Positions 6,654 through 10,165 of a DNA stretch of 10,165 nt are shown here, in pieces; the first letter of the stretch is position 1, and every line of letters begins with the position of its first letter. This DNA comes from JAGLYP01 sp034659435. GTDB lineage: Bacteria; Patescibacteriota; Patescibacteriia; Patescibacteriales; UBA12075. Under the pieces are notes generated by a model. That model was not told where the DNA came from. It searched no databases and was given only the letters and a program-made list of their open reading frames with translations. The stretch is from the NCBI GenBank assembly GCA_034659435.1, contig JAYEHJ010000079.1:1-10165 (forward strand), in the 5' to 3' direction. A program made the translations under genes and the position numbers.

Positions 6654-7040
6654 ATGTCAAAAAATAGCCCTATAAAAATTCTTTTAATTGAAGATGATCC
6701 TTTTTTATTAAGCATGTATTCAACAAAATTTGAAGCCGAAGGCTTTGTTGTTGTAAGCGCGGATGACGGCGAGAAAGGCCTGGAGGCGGCAAAAAAGACA
6801 GATTCAGATATCATTCTATTGGATATTTTAATGCCGAAAATGAATGGTTTTGAGGTATTGGAAAAGTTGAAAGCGGATGAGAGGACGCGAAAAATTCCGA
6901 TTATCCTTTTGACAAATTTAAATCAAAAAGATGAAATTGAAAAAGGCTTGATTTTAGGCGCGGATGATTATTTAATTAAAGCCCATTTCATGCCGTCTGA
7001 AGTGGTTGCGCGGATCAAGAAGATATTGGGAAGAGATTAA
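6654..7040 (+). CDS. Single-domain response regulator (receiver, CheY-like)
   Basis: This 128-residue protein is a receiver domain without an output domain. All key residues are present: the acidic pair D14-D15 that binds Mg2+, phosphoacceptor D57 in IILLDILMP (53-61), T87 in IPIILLTN (81-88) and K109 in DDYLIKAHF (104-112). It should be phosphorylated by a histidine kinase encoded elsewhere and act by protein-protein contact. Its place between the motor gene pilB and the platform gene pilC suggests control of pilus extension or twitching, comparable to the PilG/PilH receivers of Pseudomonas, though orthology cannot be claimed. The gene is flanked by inverted 33-bp repeats on both sides (6610-6642 and 7063-7095). 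The ATG at 6654 has no Shine-Dalgarno site. Confidence 0.93.
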   Translation: MSKNSPIKILLIEDDPFLLSMYSTKFEAEGFVVVSADDGEKGLEAAKKTDSDIILLDILMPKMNGFEVLEKLKADERTRKIPIILLTNLNQKDEIEKGLILGADDYLIKAHFMPSEVVARIKKILGRD

Positions 7041-7062
7041 TTAGAATAGATTAATCATTAGT

Positions 7063-7095
7063 TAAGAATCAAGAAGTAAGAATCAAGAATTAAGG
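7063..7095 (+). repeat. 33-bp repeat, plus-oriented copy between response regulator and four-helix-bundle gene
   Basis: This copy is the reverse complement of 6610-6642 with one mismatch, and of 7539-7571 with three mismatches. It lies 22 nt after the response-regulator stop. A partial minus-oriented copy follows at about 7110-7126 (AATTCTTGATTTCT), which could fold back on it, and AAGAATT/AATTCTT at 7101-7117 forms a further small hairpin. Confidence 0.9.
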
Positions 7096-7139
7096 AAATA
7101 AAGAATTCTCAATTCTTGATTTCTGATTTTTTTAAAAAA

Positions 7140-7520
7140 ATGAATCAAGGGGGTAAAATAAAATCGTTTACCGATTTAATTGCATGGAGAGAAGGGCACA
7201 AGTTGGTTTTAGTAATTTATGATATTACTAAGCAATTTCCCAAAGATGAATTATTCGGATTGGTTTCGCAAATTAGAAGATGTGTGGTCTCTATAACATC
7301 AAATATAGCAGAGGGTTTTAGCAGGCTTTCATATAAAGATAAAGCAAGATTTTATTCAATCTCATTAGGCTCTACAACGGAATTGCAAAATCAGCTTTTA
7401 ATAGCAAAAGATGTTAATTATATAAGCAAAAAAGAATTTCAAAATATTGCCGAGCAATCAGTGAAAGTCCATAAAATTATTAATGGTTTAATCAAAAGTT
7501 CAAAGATTTTTAATAATTAA
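7140..7520 (+). CDS. Four-helix-bundle protein, S23/IVS (23S rRNA intervening sequence) family
   Basis: The 126-residue product has the S23 family signature: FTDLIAWREGHKL (10-22), a Y..T..FP.DE.FGL stretch (27-41), QIRRCVVSITSNIAEGFSR (44-62), then the helix-rich tail ELQNQLLIAKDVNYISKKEF (81-100). The family was first known from ORFs inside intervening sequences of 23S rRNA genes; a relative, Avd, is an accessory protein of diversity-generating retroelements. The fold is a pentameric four-helix bundle; its molecular role outside Avd is not established. Upstream the frame reaches a TTG at 7116 that lies within a repeat; the ATG at 7140 fits the family start better. Neither has a convincing Shine-Dalgarno site. 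The gene interrupts the pilB-receiver-pilC order and is bracketed by 33-bp repeats, suggesting it is an insertion. No reverse transcriptase or rRNA sequence is nearby. Confidence 0.9.
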   Translation: MNQGGKIKSFTDLIAWREGHKLVLVIYDITKQFPKDELFGLVSQIRRCVVSITSNIAEGFSRLSYKDKARFYSISLGSTTELQNQLLIAKDVNYISKKEFQNIAEQSVKVHKIINGLIKSSKIFNN

Positions 7521-7538
7521 GGCGTTGATTTTTAAAAA

Positions 7539-7571
7539 CCTTAATTCCTGATTCTTAATTCTTTATTCTTA
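7539..7571 (-). repeat. 33-bp repeat, minus-oriented copy between four-helix-bundle gene and pilC
   Basis: This is the fourth copy of the 33-bp family; it differs from the reverse complement of 7063-7095 at three positions. Together they form imperfect inverted repeats flanking the four-helix-bundle gene. It ends 6 nt before the pilC ATG, so it occupies the place where a ribosome binding site would be. Confidence 0.9.
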
Positions 7572-7577
7572 CTTAAT

Positions 7578-8783
7578 ATGCAAGCATTTAAATATAAAGC
7601 GACAAATCAAGACAACAAAACCGTTTCCGGTTTGGTTGAGGCTGAGAGCGAGGAAGCGGTGATTGATTTGTTAAAAGAGAAAAATTTAAATATAGTTTCT
7701 TTGGAAAAAACCAAGGCAGGCGGATCCGGCGGTTTTTCCATTGTGATTGGCGGCATAAAAGCCAAAGAGCTGGTGGCGTTTTCCCGCCAGTTTTCGGTTT
7801 TGATTTCCGCTAATGTCGCCTTGGTGCAGTCTTTAAAATTGCTTACGGAGCAAGCTTCTAATGTTAAATTAAAAATGGCAATCTCTGAAATAGCGGATGA
7901 CATTGACGAGGGCGCGCGCCTTTCCGACGCTTTAGGCAAGAAGCCGCGTATTTTTTCCAAATTTTATGTTAATGTCGTCCGTTCCGGAGAAAGTTCAGGC
8001 AAGCTTGACGAGGTTTTAAATTATTTGGCTGATGAATTGGAAAAGGATTATGACATGACCTCTAAAATCAAGGGAGCTATGATTTATCCGGCTTTTGTGT
8101 TGTGCGGCTTAACCGCTGTTGGCGTTATTATGATGGTATTTGTGGTGCCTAAGCTAACCGCGGTGCTGATTGAAACCGGAGCGGAATTGCCTATGGCGAC
8201 TAAAATATTAGTGGCGATATCGGATTTTTTAGCCGGTTTTTGGTGGCTGGTTTTGATTATTTTTGTCGGCTTGATAGCCGGTTTTAAGATTGTAAAAAAA
8301 ATACCTGCTTTTAAAAAAGTTATTGACAGAATTCTTTTGCGTTTGCCGATTTTCGGCAGGCTTTTTCGTTTGATTTATTTGGTTCGTTTTACCCGTTCGC
8401 TTCACACTCTTTTAGTCGGCGGAGTTAATATTTCCAAGGGATTATTAATTGTGTCCGAGGTTGTGGAAAACCAAGTTTATAAAGATTTAATATTGGCGAC
8501 TAAAAAAGAAATTGAAGACGGAAATTCAATTTCAACTGTTTTTGCAAACAGCAAAGAAATTCCGAATATGGTTTCGCAGATGATGAGCATTGGCGAAAAA
8601 ACAGGCAAATTGGATGTTATTTTGGAGCGTATAACGAATTTTTACGGCAGAGAAATAAATAATATGGTCGCGAATTTAATGACTTTAATGGAGCCGATAA
8701 TTATGATTGTTATGGGCATCGGCGTTGGTCTTATGGTGGCGGCGATTATTCTGCCGATGTATCAGATGTCTTCAAACTTCTAA
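7578..8783 (+). CDS. pilC: Type IV pilus inner-membrane platform protein PilC (GspF family)
   Basis: This 401-residue polytopic membrane protein is the platform on which PilB turns to insert pilins. It begins with the family-typical FKYKATNQDNKTVSGLVEA (4-22). Two GspF domains follow, about 67-190 and 269-392, each with the repeated signature: SGESSGKLDEVL (136-147) and IGEKTGKLDVIL (338-349). Membrane helices are visible at about 168-190, 215-238 and 370-394. Length is normal for the family. It directly follows the four-helix-bundle gene, separated by a repeat copy only. The ATG at 7578 is supported by the conserved N-terminus; there is no Shine-Dalgarno site. Confidence 0.96.
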   Translation: MQAFKYKATNQDNKTVSGLVEAESEEAVIDLLKEKNLNIVSLEKTKAGGSGGFSIVIGGIKAKELVAFSRQFSVLISANVALVQSLKLLTEQASNVKLKMAISEIADDIDEGARLSDALGKKPRIFSKFYVNVVRSGESSGKLDEVLNYLADELEKDYDMTSKIKGAMIYPAFVLCGLTAVGVIMMVFVVPKLTAVLIETGAELPMATKILVAISDFLAGFWWLVLIIFVGLIAGFKIVKKIPAFKKVIDRILLRLPIFGRLFRLIYLVRFTRSLHTLLVGGVNISKGLLIVSEVVENQVYKDLILATKKEIEDGNSISTVFANSKEIPNMVSQMMSIGEKTGKLDVILERITNFYGREINNMVANLMTLMEPIIMIVMGIGVGLMVAAIILPMYQMSSNF

Positions 8784-8830
8784 AATTAATTATTTTTTGC
8801 GTTTATTTTTTAGTTTTTATGATATTGGTA

Positions 8831-8844
8831 TTTTGTGGTATAAT
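8831..8844 (+). promoter_or_regulatory. Extended -10 promoter for the first pilin gene
   Basis: TTTTGTGGTATAAT is identical over 14 nt to the boxes before pilM and before the second pilin, and contains TATAAT (8839-8844) with an upstream TGG. No good -35 is visible, as is usual for extended -10 promoters. Transcription would start near 8851, just where the heptamer-repeat hairpin begins, leaving a leader of about 92 nt. Confidence 0.75.
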
Positions 8845-8852
8845 AAATGGGA

Positions 8853-8936
8853 GATTTATGATTTATGATTTTAGATTTATGATTTAAAAATCATAAATCT
8901 AAAATCATAAATCTAAAATCATAAATCATAAATTTT
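8853..8936. repeat. Twelve 7-nt repeat units forming a perfect 26-bp hairpin in the pilin leader
   Basis: The stretch divides exactly into twelve heptamers: five of type GATTTAT/GATTTTA, then seven of the complementary type AAATCAT/AAATCTA, the last being AAATTTT. Positions 8860-8885 pair perfectly with 8888-8913 around AA. Because the right side has extra units, alternative registers shifted by 14 nt are also possible. The repeat lies between the -10 box and the start codon, so it is in the 5' leader of the first pilin mRNA and ends 5 nt before its ATG. Confidence 0.95.
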
Positions 8937-8941
8937 TTATC

Positions 8942-9427
8942 ATGCGATATAGACATATAAGCAAACAAGGCTTTACTTTAATTGAGCTTTTGGTTGTGAT
9001 CAGCATCATCGGCATTCTTTCTTCTTTTTCTGTTGTGTCTTTGAACTCCGCGCGCGTGAAAGCGCGCGATGCTTTGCGTAAAGGAGATATGGCGCAAATT
9101 AGAACCGCGCTTAGTTTGTATAATTTTGAAAACGCCCATTATCCGATTTGCGGAATTTGGGACGGAGTGGCCGCTGATTTTGGCGCGACAATCGGCGACG
9201 CGGTTGACGACGGTTCTTGGTGCTATTTAAATGCAGTGGGAGCTGATTTAACGGCTGGAGCGCGTCCGATTATGATGGTGATGCCGCTTGACCCGCAAAA
9301 TCCTGACAATTCAGCGGCGACAAACAATATTTACATATATCGCTATGTTACCGACGCGACAGGCAGCGAATACGCGCTTGTTTATACTTTGGAAGAGGAT
9401 GGAGTGAAAATGATCAGGGGATGGTAA
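8942..9427 (+). CDS. Type IV prepilin (type II secretion pseudopilin-like), first copy
   Basis: This 161-residue precursor has a class III signal: basic leader MRYRHISKQG with cleavage expected after G10, giving a mature N-terminus FTLIELLVVISIIGILSSFS with the conserved Glu5 needed for assembly. The hydrophobic helix continues into the amphipathic segment NSARVKARDALRKGDMAQIRTALSLY. The C-terminal globular domain has two cysteines (C70, C94) that could form a disulfide. Mature length is 151 residues. The gene has its own promoter and a hairpin leader, is GC-richer than the second pilin, and lacks a Shine-Dalgarno site. It may be a minor pilin or pseudopilin; the sequence alone cannot settle its rank. 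Processing needs a prepilin peptidase not encoded here. Confidence 0.93.
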   Translation: MRYRHISKQGFTLIELLVVISIIGILSSFSVVSLNSARVKARDALRKGDMAQIRTALSLYNFENAHYPICGIWDGVAADFGATIGDAVDDGSWCYLNAVGADLTAGARPIMMVMPLDPQNPDNSAATNNIYIYRYVTDATGSEYALVYTLEEDGVKMIRGW

Positions 9428-9468
9428 AATAATCTATGGTTTATAAATTTTTATTTATTTTTAGGCGA

Positions 9469-9482
9469 TTTTGTGGTATAAT
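9469..9482 (+). promoter_or_regulatory. Extended -10 promoter for the second pilin gene
   Basis: TTTTGTGGTATAAT matches the boxes at 1364-1377 and 8831-8844 exactly; TATAAT is at 9477-9482. It lies 41 nt after the stop of the first pilin. A start near 9489 would give a leader of about 140 nt, long for such a compact genome, containing the heptamer repeats at 9498-9553 and a Shine-Dalgarno site at its end. Confidence 0.75.
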
Positions 9483-9497
9483 GTGGATAAGTCAAAC

Positions 9498-9553
9498 GAT
9501 TTATGATTTTAGATTTTTAATTCGTAATTCGTAATTGAAAATTTTTAATTAAC
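9498..9553. repeat. Eight degenerate 7-nt repeats in the second pilin leader
   Basis: The stretch divides into heptamers GATTTAT, GATTTTA, GATTTTT, AATTCGT (twice), AATTGAA, AATTTTT and AATTAAC. The first two units are the same as in the leader of the first pilin; AATTCGT resembles the heptanucleotide repeats (STRR type) known from cyanobacterial spacers. Downstream, CTTAATT (9574-9580) pairs with AATTAAG (9587-9593) as a small hairpin. Confidence 0.85.
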
Positions 9554-9619
9554 TAAAATCCTCACGTTCGTTGTCTTAATTTCTAGAATTAAGCTAATGA
9601 GTGTGAAAAAATAGAAAGC

Positions 9620-9626
9620 GAGGTGA
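9620..9626 (+). promoter_or_regulatory. Strong Shine-Dalgarno site of the second pilin
   Basis: GAGGTGA matches the anti-Shine-Dalgarno sequence over seven bases and lies 4 nt before the ATG at 9631. It is the only clear ribosome binding site among the genes of this window and fixes the start of the second pilin. Confidence 0.85.
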
Positions 9627-9630
9627 ATAT

Positions 9631-10104
9631 ATGAAAATTAATAAAAAAGGTTTTACTTTAATTGAGTTATTGGTAGTAATCGCCATCATCGGTTTATTAT
9701 CAACTTTAGCGGTTGTTTCTTTAAGCAATGCAAGATTGAAAGCGCGCGATGCCAAAAGAATGTCTGATTTAAAACAGATTGCAACAGCAATTGAACTTTA
9801 TTCATCTGATCAAGATACCAGCGCTTATCCAACTAATGGCGCTTGTGGTGGTGCAGGTATTGTCGGTGTTGCCGAAACTGCTGCAATTGATAACCTTTGC
9901 GGATCAGGAAACCCAATTAAGGACGGCACCAATACTTATTTAGCGTCAATTCCTGAAGATCCGACATCAACTCAGAATTATCATTATGAAGGAGATACTG
10001 ACAACTATTGTATTTCCGCTAATTTAGAAGGTGCTGCTTTTTTCGTTTGTCTTAATGGATCTTGTTTTGAAAGAGCTAGTGATTGTACTGAGGCCGGTTT
10101 ATAA
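9631..10104 (+). CDS. Type IV prepilin, probable major pilin
   Basis: This 157-residue precursor has leader MKINKKG, cleavage after G7, and mature N-terminus FTLIELLVVIAIIGLLSTLA with Glu5. The segment SNARLKARDAKRMSDLKQI continues the N-terminal helix. The C-terminal domain has six cysteines (C72, C90, C127, C140, C145, C152), enough for three disulfides, an unusually high number for a pilin of this size. Mature length is 150 residues. It has its own promoter, the only strong Shine-Dalgarno site in the window and an intrinsic terminator, which together suggest a highly expressed single-gene transcript and hence the main fibre subunit; this ranking is inference. It shares a 16-nt identical stretch with the first pilin (TGAAAGCGCGCGATGC), consistent with duplication. 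Confidence 0.94.
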   Translation: MKINKKGFTLIELLVVIAIIGLLSTLAVVSLSNARLKARDAKRMSDLKQIATAIELYSSDQDTSAYPTNGACGGAGIVGVAETAAIDNLCGSGNPIKDGTNTYLASIPEDPTSTQNYHYEGDTDNYCISANLEGAAFFVCLNGSCFERASDCTEAGL

Positions 10105-10126
10105 TTTAGTTTTTGCAAAATATTTC

Positions 10127-10155
10127 AAAAAACCGCTTTTTATTAGCGGTTTTTT
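10127..10155 (+). terminator. Intrinsic terminator after the second pilin
   Basis: AAAAAACCGCT (10127-10137) pairs perfectly with AGCGGTTTTTT (10145-10155) around a 7-nt loop, forming an 11-bp stem whose 3' side ends in a six-T tract. It begins 23 nt after the stop codon. The A-tract on the 5' side means it could also work in the opposite direction. Confidence 0.9.
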
Positions 10156-10165
10156 GTTATTTATG

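Noticed and set aside
7116..7139. TTG start for the four-helix-bundle gene
   Set aside because: The codon lies in a partial repeat copy and adds eight residues (MISDFFKK) that are not family-like; the ATG at 7140 is preferred.
7140..7520. Avd-like part of a diversity-generating retroelement
   Set aside because: No reverse transcriptase, template repeat or variable repeat is in the window, and the flanking repeats are not A-biased TR/VR pairs.
9050..9072. GCGCGC hairpin inside the first pilin gene as a regulatory element
   Set aside because: The sequence encodes the conserved ARVKARDA segment and part of it is shared with the second pilin; coding constraint or common descent explains it.

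Overview
The window looks like part of a Candidate Phyla Radiation (Patescibacteria, Parcubacteria-like) genome. The evidence is low GC with A/T-rich codons, short A/T-rich spacers, almost no Shine-Dalgarno sites, and a compact type IV pilus (T4P) cluster of the kind seen in that group. The cluster has a small PilP-like protein, a stand-alone receiver protein next to the motor gene, and a four-helix-bundle (S23/IVS-type) protein between operon genes. The taxonomic call is inference; no marker gene is present.

Layout: 1-98 is a perfect 98-bp palindrome at the 3' end of a minus-strand gene for a membrane-anchored TolB-like beta-propeller protein (102-1340). A divergent spacer (1341-1470) carries an extended -10 promoter for the plus-strand pilus cluster: pilM (1471-2526), an 88-bp perfect palindrome, pilN, pilO and a small pilP-like gene (overlapping each other), a 133-bp MITE-like inverted-repeat element, the pilB ATPase gene, a receiver-only response regulator, an S23-type four-helix-bundle gene, the pilC platform gene, and two type IV prepilin genes each with its own promoter. 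An intrinsic terminator closes the window.

How the genes work together: PilM (cytoplasmic, actin-like) binds PilN; PilN, PilO and the small membrane protein form the alignment complex; PilB powers pilin polymerisation through PilC; the two prepilins are the fibre subunits. The receiver protein is a plausible phosphorylation-controlled switch for the motor. No retraction ATPase (PilT), prepilin peptidase (PilD) or secretin gene is present here.

The most unusual content is between the genes. (1) Two perfect palindromes share an identical 42-bp core but have unrelated arms that are nevertheless each perfectly self-complementary. (2) A 33-bp repeat occurs four times in alternating orientation, bracketing the response-regulator and four-helix-bundle genes. 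(3) Every spacer from pilB to the second pilin is built from degenerate 7-nt units, which in the first pilin leader form a perfect 26-bp hairpin. (4) One identical 14-nt promoter box, TTTTGTGGTATAAT, stands before pilM and before each pilin. (5) A MITE-like element has 28-bp perfect terminal inverted repeats. No gene-free stretch exceeds 300 bases.
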